DNA of 54,132 nucleotides from Lachnospiraceae bacterium (GTDB lineage Bacteria > Bacillota > Clostridia > Lachnospirales > Lachnospiraceae): NCBI GenBank assembly GCA_017427415.1, contig JAFRSU010000032.1, positions 1 through 54,132 on the forward strand, given 5' to 3'. How positions within the stretch are numbered: the stretch's first letter is position 1; every line of letters starts with the position of its first letter. Below the pieces are notes generated by a model. It was given only the letters and a program-made list of their open reading frames with translations, made no database searches and was not told where the DNA came from. The translations under genes and the position numbers were made by a program. Positions 33,544-41,849 of the stretch are shown here, one piece after another.

Positions 33544-35136
33544 ATGGTCATTAATCATAACCTGATGGCTGGAAATGCCAAAAGACAATCGAATATCTCC
33601 AATGCACGCAAGAAGAAATCGATAGAAAGACTTTCTTCAGGCTTTAGCATAAACAGGGCGGCAGACAATGCGGCCGGTCTTTCTATTTCCGAAAAGATGC
33701 GCGGACAGATACGCGGACTTGAGCGTGCAAGTCAGAATGTTCAGGACGGTATTTCGCTGATCCAGGTAGCTGAAGGAGCACTTAACGAAGATCATGCTAT
33801 TTTACAGAGGATGAATGAACTGGCTGTTCAGGCGGCCAATGATACAAATACATATGAAGATCGTTCTGCTATCCAAAAGGAACTCAATCAGATGATCATG
33901 GAGCTTGACCGGATAGCAAATACTACTGCATTTAATGCCGACATTCATCCGTTAAGGAAAACAGTCGGGAATGTCAATCTGCTGGTCACGGATTCACCGA
34001 AGGTCAGTGCCGATACACTTAATTCCATGACTAAGCAGACGATAGACCTCGGTGCATTGTCAGATGGTAATTATAATGGTTACAGTGTGAACGGGAATAC
34101 CATAACGATTACCGGATCTGATAGATATGAGATTACCGGAAATATGACAGGTACAGATAAGAAAATAGTTGTTGACGGGAATGCCGTTTTATCGTTTTCA
34201 GGGAATATGAAAGGGGCACCTGATATCGCGATAAATAGCGGAAAAAATGCTGTGCTGATTTCGCCTCCATATGCGGACGAAGGATTGGGGCATGCTATTA
34301 TGCTCGGTGACCTGAATATGGCAGGTAACAGTACATTGACGGTAAAATATGATCCTTCCGCATACAGTACTCCCAATACGGGCGTAGAATTTGGAAATGT
34401 CAAGATGGCATCAAATACTACATTAAATATCGAAGGGGCGACAGTGCAATTTACATCCTCCGAAACTTCCGGAAAAGCTGATGGTGCTTCAAATACAACT
34501 ATTAATATGTATTACGATATTGAAAATAATTCACGCTCCAATCTGTTTGGAAGCAGCCTTGATGTAGATAAGGTGGTTATAAGCAGTGGTATGCTTAATC
34601 TGTCCGGTGAGAATGCAGGTATTTCTCCGGATACGACTGTGAGCATCAAAGACGGCAGCAGAGTGATTGCAACATCAGTGGCCGGTGCAGAAGGATATAT
34701 GATGTTTGCAGATTATAATGTGGAAATTACTGATGAAGAGCCTGATGATATATGGATCCAGGCGGGTGCCAACTCAGGGCAGGGAATACTTATAGATAAA
34801 GTGGATGCGACTGCTTCGGCACTTGGATTTGATTATCTTTCGGTAATGTCGCATAAAAATGCCGGTAAGGCTATTACGACTATACATAATGCCATAGAGA
34901 GAGTAAACTCATACAGGAGTTATTTGGGAGCTATGCATAATCGGTTGGAGCATGCTTTTGCTGTGGATCAAAACACTGCTGAAAACCTCCAATATGCCGA
35001 ATCCAGGATCCGTGATGCGGATATGGCTAAGGAAATGATAGAGTATTCCAAGAGCGATGTCCTTAATAATGCAGCCATGGCCATGATAGCACAAGCCAAT
35101 CAACAGCCACAGGGTGTTTTGAAGATATTACAGTGA
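33544..35136 (+). CDS. Second flagellin with a large beta-rich central domain
   Basis: A 530-residue flagellin, nearly twice the main one. The conserved ends are intact: MVINHNLMAGNAKRQ, ERLSSGFSINRAADNAAGLS and EKMRGQIRGLERASQN at the start; RDADMAKEMIEYSKSDVL and AQANQQPQGVLKILQ at the end. Between them lies an insert of roughly 280 residues (about 150-430), Asn/Gly/Thr/Ser-rich with short alternating strands (ITITGSDRYEITGNMTG, MAGNSTLTVKYD, ASNTTLNIEGATVQF, SSGMLNLSGEN). The pattern suggests a parallel beta-helix, reminiscent of Cthe_2159-type carbohydrate-binding domains; this is by eye only. ATG 33544 follows CGGAGGTG. It lies far from the main flagellar block, between two copies of the rpn tail, with its own sigma-28-like promoter. 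Confidence 0.9.
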   Translation: MVINHNLMAGNAKRQSNISNARKKKSIERLSSGFSINRAADNAAGLSISEKMRGQIRGLERASQNVQDGISLIQVAEGALNEDHAILQRMNELAVQAANDTNTYEDRSAIQKELNQMIMELDRIANTTAFNADIHPLRKTVGNVNLLVTDSPKVSADTLNSMTKQTIDLGALSDGNYNGYSVNGNTITITGSDRYEITGNMTGTDKKIVVDGNAVLSFSGNMKGAPDIAINSGKNAVLISPPYADEGLGHAIMLGDLNMAGNSTLTVKYDPSAYSTPNTGVEFGNVKMASNTTLNIEGATVQFTSSETSGKADGASNTTINMYYDIENNSRSNLFGSSLDVDKVVISSGMLNLSGENAGISPDTTVSIKDGSRVIATSVAGAEGYMMFADYNVEITDEEPDDIWIQAGANSGQGILIDKVDATASALGFDYLSVMSHKNAGKAITTIHNAIERVNSYRSYLGAMHNRLEHAFAVDQNTAENLQYAESRIRDADMAKEMIEYSKSDVLNNAAMAMIAQANQQPQGVLKILQ

Positions 35137-35162
35137 GAAATTGCATATTAGTGAGATGAAAA

Positions 35163-35211
35163 GGAGCTGTGAAGAATGGGACAATTTTTAGTCCCATTTT
35201 TTCACAGCCCC
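35163..35211 (+). terminator. Terminator of the second flagellin
   Basis: An inner stem AATGGGAC/GTCCCATT followed by T residues is nested in an outer stem GAGCTGTGAA/TTCACAGC. The duplicated rpn tail starts a few bases later. Confidence 0.85.
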
Positions 35212-35215
35212 TAAA

Positions 35216-35393
35216 CATATAAGCTCAATGTTCATTATTTAGTCGTTTATATCAGGTACATTTTTATTTTTTGAGGATTCTAAAAGAGAATTGAGTTCCT
35301 GAATCTTGGCTTGAAGTTGTTCGATTTTTAAGTCTTTTGCTTTGGATTCAGCTATAGCTGCCTCGGCTTTTGCTTCTTCTTTTTTCTGATTCT
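35216..35393 (-). pseudogene. rpn 3'-end fragment, copy 2 of the duplication
   Basis: Bases 35216-35370 repeat 32205-32359 with only a few differences and encode the same C-terminus on the minus strand (KAKDLKIEQLQAKIQELN, then NKNVPDIND). There is no start or upstream nuclease domain; the frame is cut where the HicB-like gene ends (35394). It is a remnant of a second rpn copy or a duplication by-product. Confidence 0.85.
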
Positions 35394-35741
35394 CTATGCA
35401 TGCACTAATTGCAGTTTTTCTTCAACAGCTTCTTCGATAAAACTATTAAGGCTCTGGTCGTGGGTAAGAGCATATATGGCAGCTCTTCTGTGCGTTTCTA
35501 CATTTTTAAAGCGGACATTTAAGCTTCCCTTATATGCTGTTTCGGGAGTGGTACCTTCTTCTTCGCACAAGGCAAGGTAGTCGTCTACGGCTCCGTGAAA
35601 ATCAGCTACAAGTTCTTGTGCGTTAGTTCCCTCATAGGAGATGAGAGAACGAATGCCGAGGACTTTACCATAGAAGATTCCATCAGTTTCGGAAAACTCT
35701 ACACTGCCGACATAGCCTTTATAATTCATAATGTTGTTCAT
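35394..35741 (-). CDS. hicB: HicB-family antitoxin
   Basis: A 115-residue protein with the HicB fold (YVGSVEFSETDGIFYGKVLG, then HGAVDDYLALCEEEG) and a C-terminal ribbon-helix-helix-like DNA-binding tail (SLNVRFKNVETHRRAA). HicB blocks the HicA RNase and represses its operon. It overlaps the small upstream hicA-like gene by 4 bases, the usual order toxin-antitoxin. Its stop lies at the edge of the rpn remnant, so the last codons may have been reshaped by that insertion. Confidence 0.88.
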   Translation of the reverse strand: MNNIMNYKGYVGSVEFSETDGIFYGKVLGIRSLISYEGTNAQELVADFHGAVDDYLALCEEEGTTPETAYKGSLNVRFKNVETHRRAAIYALTHDQSLNSFIEEAVEEKLQLVHA

Positions 35742-35920
35742 ATCAGGCCCTCCTGTTCTAATTGTTCTATGAGCAGTTTTATTTGATATTCAAGCAACTC
35801 TTTTCGTGGATGTGGTTTGTGTAACAATATTTTTGTATTATACTTTTCGCTAATAAACATGATGCGTGATCCGCTTGTTTTGCCTTTATTGCCTGTATTG
35901 TATGTGATATTTATATTCAT
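35738..35920 (-). CDS. hicA: HicA-like toxin, probably N-terminally truncated
   Basis: A 60-residue protein matching the C-terminal two thirds of the clostridial HicA type: NKGKTSGSRIMFI, then ILLHKPHPRKELLEYQIK and LIEQLEQEGLI. The usual N-terminal helix (about 20-25 residues) is missing. Upstream on the minus strand there is only a few-base gap before the terminator hairpin of the Na/Pi transporter, so there is no room for a normal start, ribosome site or promoter. The gene may be a decayed toxin kept next to its antitoxin. Confidence 0.65.
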   Translation of the reverse strand: MNINITYNTGNKGKTSGSRIMFISEKYNTKILLHKPHPRKELLEYQIKLLIEQLEQEGLI

Positions 35921-35932
35921 GTCAAGGGCTAT

Positions 35933-35961
35933 AAAAAACGGGAGAGGTTTATCCTCTCCCG
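35933..35961 (-). terminator. Terminator of the Na/Pi cotransporter gene
   Basis: Stem CGGGAGAGG/CCTCTCCCG with a TTTAT loop; on the minus strand a run of T follows. The hairpin is almost the same as the rpn terminator at 32171-32200. Confidence 0.85.
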
Positions 35962-35982
35962 GTAATTCTTTTATTATTCTTC

Positions 35983-37770
35983 TTACATCGCCTTCGTCTC
36001 GTCCAGCACCTTGTCATACTTATCTTCATATTCGGTATGGAACTTCTTATACTCCTCACTGTTGGCCTTGATATCCCTAGTGTACGCGTGCATATCGAAG
36101 CCTTCGATATTGCTGTGGCGCTCGATTACGTGGAGCGCTACGTTAGAGCAGTATGCGGAGATTCTCTCAAAACTGGTAAGACATTCTACGAGGGATATAC
36201 CGCTCTGTACCGTACAATGACCGCTCTGAAGGCGGTGTACGTGGCGTTCCCTGATCTTTTCACTCATGATCTGGATCACGTCTCGGAGCGGCTCAACTTT
36301 TTTAGCCATATCGGGCAGGTCCATTGTAAGTGAGCCGACGGTCGTCTTTATGATCTCGCCTACCGCTTCGCTTAAGATGCTCAGTTCTTTCTTGGCTATA
36401 GGAGAAAACTCTATCTTTGCACCTCTGTTGTATTCTGCTACATCATAGAGCTTTATACAATGGTCGCCCATACGCTCGAAATCCATAACGGAGTGGAGTA
36501 TCTCGGTTGCGAGTTTCTGCTCGTCGGGACGGAGCTGGCAGGCATTTACCTTTACCATGTAGTCGTTGAGCACGGTTTCGGATTTATCGAGGAACCGTTC
36601 GTTTTCGTTTAACAGCTCCACTTCCTTTTCGTTGAAATCCTCATGCATATCCATTGCTATGCCGTAATTCTCGATGACCGTAGTACCCATACCGTTTATA
36701 ACCTTGCGGCACTGCTCAAGTGCTACGGAAGGGGTCTTTAAGAAGATGACATCGAGCATCGCAAGTTCCTGGTCGATCTTGCTGGGCTTGGAGTCCTTGC
36801 GGATGGTCTTTACTACCTTGGCGATAAGTGCACACCACGGCAGGAAGAACAGGCTGACGATGATGTTGTAACCGGTATTGAAATCAGCTATGTTACCGCG
36901 GTTCATGACCGCATCCATGTTTATGAGGTTGAGCGGAACTATGATAAAATACAATACAAGCATTCCGAGGATACCGCCCACCGCGCTGATGAACAGCTGC
37001 GATAGAGCTACCTGCTGCGCTTCTTTCTTTGTACCTATGCTGGCTAAGAATACGGGGAAAAGCTTACCTATACTGATACCGATCACCATGGGAGCGATGA
37101 CGGCCATGGTAATGTTGCCGGTAGCGGCTGCTACTGCCTGGATTATACCGACTGCTGCGGATGAACTCTGCAGGATCATGGCGAGCAATATGCCGAGAGC
37201 CAATCCTATCAGGGGATTTGTGAAAGTAGTGAATGCCTCATGGAAGGACTCTGAGGACTTTAACGGATCGAGAGCCGTCTCCATGGTGGTCATACCGAAG
37301 AAAAGGATACCGAAGCCGAGCAGTATGGAAGCCACATCATTGGCTTTCTTTTTTTTGCTCATGAGCATGATGAATGCTCCGATACCTATCATAAGCGGAG
37401 CGAAGGACGAGGGCTTGAGCATACCTAAGATGGCACTGCCTCCGCCGTTCACATCACCCAGTCGGAGTATCTGACCGGTCACTGTGGTACCGATATTTGC
37501 ACCGAGCAACACGGGGATGGTCTGTGCCAGCTTCATGATGCCTGCATTTACAAAGCCGATCAGCATGATGGTTGTAGCAGATGAACTTTGAATAGCACCT
37601 GTTACCAGTACACCGAAACAAAGACCTTTAAATCTGTTGCCGGTGAGCTTTTCAAGTGTTTTTTCCAGTCGGGCGCCTGCCAGTCTTTCGAGTGAGCTGC
37701 CCATATATTTCATTCCGTACAAAAACAGTCCTATTCCGCCTATAAGGTGGAGAATGTGAGCGAGATCCAT
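35983..37770 (-). CDS. Na/Pi cotransporter with C-terminal PhoU-like domain
   Basis: A 595-residue membrane protein of the NptA/YjbB family, expected to move phosphate with sodium across the cytoplasmic membrane. The N-terminal 310 residues hold about eight to nine hydrophobic segments with the two inverted QSS motifs: TGAIQSSSATTIMLIGFVNAG and AMILQSSSAAVGIIQAVAAA (each read in part). After KTIRKDSK the protein becomes helical and soluble (about 340-595), including the PhoU-type stretch DFERMGDHCIKLYDVAEY. The start MDLAHILHLIGGIGLFLYG is preceded on the minus strand by AAGAGGGAC. Confidence 0.92.
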   Translation of the reverse strand: MDLAHILHLIGGIGLFLYGMKYMGSSLERLAGARLEKTLEKLTGNRFKGLCFGVLVTGAIQSSSATTIMLIGFVNAGIMKLAQTIPVLLGANIGTTVTGQILRLGDVNGGGSAILGMLKPSSFAPLMIGIGAFIMLMSKKKKANDVASILLGFGILFFGMTTMETALDPLKSSESFHEAFTTFTNPLIGLALGILLAMILQSSSAAVGIIQAVAAATGNITMAVIAPMVIGISIGKLFPVFLASIGTKKEAQQVALSQLFISAVGGILGMLVLYFIIVPLNLINMDAVMNRGNIADFNTGYNIIVSLFFLPWCALIAKVVKTIRKDSKPSKIDQELAMLDVIFLKTPSVALEQCRKVINGMGTTVIENYGIAMDMHEDFNEKEVELLNENERFLDKSETVLNDYMVKVNACQLRPDEQKLATEILHSVMDFERMGDHCIKLYDVAEYNRGAKIEFSPIAKKELSILSEAVGEIIKTTVGSLTMDLPDMAKKVEPLRDVIQIMSEKIRERHVHRLQSGHCTVQSGISLVECLTSFERISAYCSNVALHVIERHSNIEGFDMHAYTRDIKANSEEYKKFHTEYEDKYDKVLDETKAM

Positions 37771-37804
37771 GATGTGTCCCTCTTATTGTAATTTTTATTT
37801 ACAG

Positions 37805-37880
37805 AATGTCATCTTAAAGTGTTGAAAACGACGAAGGACTTAAGGACTTAAGATTCTTCGCTGGGCTTAAGAATGACAAT
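37805..37880. repeat. Degenerate inverted pair of type A repeats
   Basis: ATGTCATCTTAAAGTG at the left and GATTCTTCGCTGGGCTTAAG then AATGACAAT at the right form a decayed fold-back of two facing repeat copies with an ACTTAAGGACTTAAG centre. It lies between divergent genes. The remaining 37881-38152 is AT-rich and holds the promoter of the next gene. Confidence 0.55.
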
Positions 37881-37974
37881 TCCATATTTTATTAAATCGA
37901 AAATTACCTTATTATAATAATATGATATTTTTGTCCGTTTGACAATATTTTTTTTGCGAAAAACAATATTTTTA

Positions 37975-38003
37975 TTGAAATAAGGGGCATGATTTGCTAT
38001 AAT
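37975..38003 (+). promoter_or_regulatory. Sigma-A promoter of the DUF1846 gene
   Basis: TTGAAA (37975-37980), 17 bases, TATAAT (37998-38003). The leader to the start is about 145 bases and contains no fold I recognise. Confidence 0.65.
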
Positions 38004-38152
38004 TTTTACTTGTTTTGAAGGGTCCTTTTATATTGTTATGTATTGTTATATTATAAGGCCTTCGCCAAAGCTCGGGATGATTAAGGTATATTCACGGTAA
38101 TCCCGGGTATATGTGTGATACGTATATGTAATAAGGGAGGGTAGCAGGTACA

Positions 38153-39637
38153 GTGTACAAGATCGGTTTTGACAATGAAAAATATTTGAAGATGCAGTCC
38201 GAGCATATCAGGGAGCGTATAGAGAGCTTCGGAGGAAAGCTGTATCTGGAATTCGGAGGAAAACTTTTTGATGATTTCCATGCATCACGAGTTCTGCCCG
38301 GATTCGCACCCGACAGTAAGATAAACATGCTGACCCAGCTTAAAGATCAGGCTGAGATAGTTATAGTCATCAACGCAAATGATATAGAAAAGAATAAGGT
38401 AAGAGGGGATCTCGGTATCACATATGATGCCGATGTGCTCCGTTTGATAGATGCATTCCGCGGTTACGGTCTGTATGTGGGAAGTGTGGTACTTACACAG
38501 TACGCTTCACAGCCTTCCGCCGAGGCTTACCAGAAAAAGCTTGAAAATCTGGGGCTTAAGGTATACAGGCATTACACCATACCCGGATATCCTGCCAACA
38601 TCCCGCTTATAGTAAGCGATGAAGGTTACGGAAAAAATGAATATATCGAGACAGAGAGGTCACTGGTCGTTATAACGGCACCCGGACCCGGCAGCGGAAA
38701 AATGGCTACATGCCTGTCGCAGCTTTACCATGAGAATAAGCGCGGTATAAAGGCAGGATATGCAAAATTTGAGACTTTCCCTATCTGGAATCTCCCGCTT
38801 AAGCATCCGGTAAACCTCGCATACGAGGCAGCTACAGCCGACCTTAACGATGTCAACATGATCGACCCGTTCCATCTTGAGGCTTACGGCGATCTGACAG
38901 TCAATTACAACCGTGACGTAGAAGTGTTCCCTGTGCTCAATGCTATGTTTGAGTCCATCTTAGGTAAGTCGCCTTACAAGTCACCTACCGATATGGGCGT
39001 AAATATGGCAGGCAACTGTATCATAGACGATGATGTGGTAAGAGATGCGGCCAATCAGGAGATCATCCGCCGCTATTACAACACACTCTGTCAGTTACGT
39101 ACAGGTGAGGCTGATAACGAGCAGGTACTAAAGATAGAGCTTCTTATGAAGCAGGCAGGCATTACCACCGAAAACAGACCGGTTATAGCAGCCGCTCTTA
39201 ATAAAGCGGAAGCTACAGGACAGCCCGCAGCAGCCATGGAGCTGCCCACAGGCAAGGTCATAACGGGTAAGACCAGTTCACTGCTTGGTGCTTCATCCGC
39301 ATTGCTTCTTAATGCGTTAAAGGAACTTGGCGGCATAGAGGACAGGATAGAGCTTATCTCACCCAGCATCATAGAGCCCATACAGGACCTTAAGGTTAAC
39401 CATTTGGGGAACCACAACCCGAGGTTACATACCGATGAAGTGCTTATCGCACTTTCCATCTGTGCGGCTACCGACCCCTTAGCGGAGATAGCTATGCAGC
39501 AGCTTGAAAAGCTTAAAGGCTGCGAGGTACATTCAAGCGTTATCCTTTCACAGGTAGATATGAACACCTTCAGAAAGCTCGGTGTGAACCTGACCTGCGA
39601 GCCGGTATATCAGAGCAAGAAGTTGTATCATAAATAG
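38153..39637 (+). CDS. DUF1846 family protein
   Basis: A 494-residue cytoplasmic protein of unknown function, common in Firmicutes. It begins at GTG 38153 ([21 protein letters not shown] from residue 3), after GGGAGGG. A P-loop-like [18 protein letters not shown] lies near residues 173-190, followed by the conserved [20 protein letters not shown] and [12 protein letters not shown]. The C-terminal half includes [19 protein letters not shown], a second conserved block. No signal peptide or membrane segment is seen. Next gene: a CofE-like ligase, with a repeat element in between. Confidence 0.9.
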   Translation: MYKIGFDNEKYLKMQSEHIRERIESFGGKLYLEFGGKLFDDFHASRVLPGFAPDSKINMLTQLKDQAEIVIVINANDIEKNKVRGDLGITYDADVLRLIDAFRGYGLYVGSVVLTQYASQPSAEAYQKKLENLGLKVYRHYTIPGYPANIPLIVSDEGYGKNEYIETERSLVVITAPGPGSGKMATCLSQLYHENKRGIKAGYAKFETFPIWNLPLKHPVNLAYEAATADLNDVNMIDPFHLEAYGDLTVNYNRDVEVFPVLNAMFESILGKSPYKSPTDMGVNMAGNCIIDDDVVRDAANQEIIRRYYNTLCQLRTGEADNEQVLKIELLMKQAGITTENRPVIAAALNKAEATGQPAAAMELPTGKVITGKTSSLLGASSALLLNALKELGGIEDRIELISPSIIEPIQDLKVNHLGNHNPRLHTDEVLIALSICAATDPLAEIAMQQLEKLKGCEVHSSVILSQVDMNTFRKLGVNLTCEPVYQSKKLYHK

Positions 39638-39646
39638 GAAGTAAGA

Positions 39647-39803
39647 CACCTCATCAGTCAGCTAAAGCTGACAGCTTCCCTTCGCCAGGGATGGCATCGA
39701 CGCACTACGTGCATCGATATATCCCCTCAAGGGGAAGCCTAAAGTAGGCTTAAGAAAAGCCTTCCCTTCGAAGGGAAGGTGGCACGAAGTGCCGGATGAG
39801 GTG
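39647..39803. repeat. Type B repeat (MITE-like), full-length copy
   Basis: 157 bases bounded by perfect 9-base inverted ends CACCTCATC (39647-39655) and GATGAGGTG (39795-39803). Inner hairpins include CAGCTAAAGCTG, CCCCTCAAGGGG, GCACGAAGTGC and a CATCGA...TCGATA stem. Other copies lie at 46352-46460, 47517-47572 (half) and 51482-51640. Confidence 0.9.
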
Positions 39804-39852
39804 TTAACCAATAATGTTGACAATGAACTATATAAAAACAGGAGGAGACAAC

Positions 39853-41073
39853 ATGGAGAGATTTGTCGGAACAGTATCAAGAGGCGTACGTGCACCTATC
39901 ATCAAAAAGGGCGATGATATAGCTCAGATCGTAGTTGACAGCGTACTTGCAGCATCTAAGGGCGAGGGCTTCGAGCTTAGAGACAGAGATGTAGTAGCCG
40001 TAACAGAGGCAGTTGTTGCCCGTGCTATGGGTAATTACGCATCGGTTGACCAGATAGCAAAGGATATACAGAACAAATTCGGTGACAAGACCATCGGTGT
40101 TATATTCCCTATTCTTAGCCGTAACAGATTTGCCATCTGTCTTAAGGGTATCGCAAGAGGTGCCAAGAAGATTGTACTTATGCTCAGCTACCCTTCCGAT
40201 GAAGTCGGCAACCATCTTATCGATCTTGATTCACTTGATGAAAAGGGCATCAACCCCTGGACTGATGTGCTTACAGAGCAGCAGTTCCGTGAGTACTTCG
40301 GCATAGTTAAGCATCCTTTCACAGGCGTTGATTATATCCAGTATTACAAAGAGCTCATCGAGAGCCAAAACTGTGAGTGTGAGGTAATCCTTGCAAATGA
40401 CTGCAGGACTATCTTAAGATATACCAAGAACGTACTTTGCTGCGATATCCATACAAGAGTACGTACCAAGAGACTCTTAAAGGCAGCAGGCGGCGAGATC
40501 ATCTTAGGTCTTGACAATATCCTTTCAGCACCTGTTGACGGCAGCGGATGCAATACTAACTACGGTTTACTCGGCTCCAACAAGGCTACCGAGGAAACAG
40601 TTAAGCTTTTCCCTGACAATGCCCAACCTGTAGTGGACAGGATAGCAGCTGAGCTTAAGGAGAAGACAGGCAAGAACATCGAAGTCATGATCTACGGCGA
40701 CGGCGCATTCAAGGATCCCGTAGGAAAGATCTGGGAGCTTGCAGATCCGGTAGTATCTCCTTTCCATACAGCAGGCCTTGTAGGACAGCCCAACGAGCTT
40801 AAATTAAAGTACTTAGCAGACAATGACTTTGCTAACCTTAAAGGCGAAGAGCTTAAGGCAGCCATCGAGGCCCGTATCCGCGAGAAGGATGCAGATTTAG
40901 CAAAGAATAAGGATAAGTCCTTAGTAGGTGATATGGTATCCCAGGGTACCACTCCCAGAAGGCTTACAGACCTTATCGGTTCACTGTGCGACCTTACCTC
41001 CGGCAGCGGCGATAAGGGTACACCCATCATCCTCATCCAGGGCTACTTCGATAACCTGAGCGCAGGATATTAA
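39853..41073 (+). CDS. CofE-like ligase (coenzyme F420-0:L-glutamate ligase family)
   Basis: A 406-residue protein of the CofE/F420-ligase family (PF01996). It opens RFVGTVSRGVRAPIIKKGDD and includes VVAVTEAVVARAMGNY, IKHPFTGVDYIQYY-like text in the middle (KHPFTGVDYIQYYKELI) and MIYGDGAFKDPVGKIWELAD near the C-terminus. ATG 39853 follows AGGAGGAGACAAC; the 13 residues upstream are rejected. Lachnospiraceae are not known to make F420 and no cof genes are here, so the real substrate is probably different. It is longer than archaeal CofE (about 250 residues). Confidence 0.82.
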   Translation: MERFVGTVSRGVRAPIIKKGDDIAQIVVDSVLAASKGEGFELRDRDVVAVTEAVVARAMGNYASVDQIAKDIQNKFGDKTIGVIFPILSRNRFAICLKGIARGAKKIVLMLSYPSDEVGNHLIDLDSLDEKGINPWTDVLTEQQFREYFGIVKHPFTGVDYIQYYKELIESQNCECEVILANDCRTILRYTKNVLCCDIHTRVRTKRLLKAAGGEIILGLDNILSAPVDGSGCNTNYGLLGSNKATEETVKLFPDNAQPVVDRIAAELKEKTGKNIEVMIYGDGAFKDPVGKIWELADPVVSPFHTAGLVGQPNELKLKYLADNDFANLKGEELKAAIEARIREKDADLAKNKDKSLVGDMVSQGTTPRRLTDLIGSLCDLTSGSGDKGTPIILIQGYFDNLSAGY

Positions 41074-41081
41074 TTGAAAAA

Positions 41082-41112
41082 ATGTCATCCTGAGCGAATG
41101 CGAAGGATCTTA
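41082..41112. repeat. Type A repeat
   Basis: ATGTCATCCTGAGCGAATGC followed by GAAGGATCTTA, just past the CofE-like gene. The following 41113-41289 contains no supported gene. Confidence 0.75.
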
Positions 41113-41289
41113 CTCCCGTATGTGCAAGCATGCGGGAGTTTTTCTTTTACCCTCAATCGATAATTTTCTGATATCTCTCCCGAAAACCACCAAAATTCCC
41201 TCAAAATTCACCCCAAATTCCGCGAAATTCCCTGGAACCATCTCCGCACTTCCGTCGTCTAATGTTTGAAGAAAACAAAATAAGACTTC

Positions 41290-41318
41290 TTTACAACAGG
41301 GTTGCAATATAGTAATAT
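41290..41318 (+). promoter_or_regulatory. Possible promoter of the sigma factor gene
   Basis: TTTACA (41290-41295), 17 bases, TAATAT (41313-41318). The overlapping ACAACAGGGTTGCAAT could instead be an ECF-type autoregulated -35; I cannot decide. Confidence 0.4.
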
Positions 41319-41349
41319 ATCTATTATCAGATATATTTTGGAGGTCAAA

Positions 41350-41847
41350 TTGAAATACGATATTGAAACCCTTATGCGGGAATATGGGAATGACGTTCTT
41401 CGAACGGCGTATTCGTATGTAAAAGATAAATTTGCGGCGGAAGACATATTTCAGGAAGTGTTTATAAAAGTATTCAAGAACCTGGAGACGTTCCGCGATG
41501 AGAGCAGCATAAAGACCTGGATTATAAGGATCACCATCAACACGGCGAAGGACCATCTGAAGAGTGCATACAGCCAGAAAGTGGTACCTATGATGGATTT
41601 TAAGGAGGACATGCTTACCTCGGAGGATGACTTCGAGGAGGTAGAGAACCGTGACCGTGACAGGGTAGTAAAGGAATCGGTCATGAGTCTTCCGGAAAAC
41701 TATCGGGAGGTTCTGCTGTGTGTATATTACCACGAAATGAGCGTGGTCGATACGGCAAAATCCCTCGATATAGCTGAGGGTACCGTAAAAAGCAGGTTGT
41801 CCCGCGCAAGGGAGATGCTGAAAAATAAACTGGAAGGGAGGTTATAG
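41350..41847 (+). CDS. ECF-type sigma factor
   Basis: A 165-residue group IV sigma factor. Region 2 is DVLRTAYSYVKDKFAAEDIF then QEVFIKVFKNLETFRDE and region 4 is SLPENYREVLLCVYYHEMSV with a helix-turn-helix at IAEGTVKSRLSRAREML. The start is taken as TTG 41350, with GGAGGTCAAA directly upstream; an ATG 48 bases earlier lacks a ribosome site. The downstream gene starts 2 bases after the stop and encodes a one-pass membrane protein, the usual place for the cognate anti-sigma factor. Confidence 0.88.
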   Translation: MKYDIETLMREYGNDVLRTAYSYVKDKFAAEDIFQEVFIKVFKNLETFRDESSIKTWIIRITINTAKDHLKSAYSQKVVPMMDFKEDMLTSEDDFEEVENRDRDRVVKESVMSLPENYREVLLCVYYHEMSVVDTAKSLDIAEGTVKSRLSRAREMLKNKLEGRL

Positions 41848-41849
41848 TC

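Noticed and set aside
36878..37474. Long open frame opposite the Na/Pi cotransporter
   Set aside because: Antisense shadow of a clear membrane-protein gene, with no ribosome site or recognisable family.
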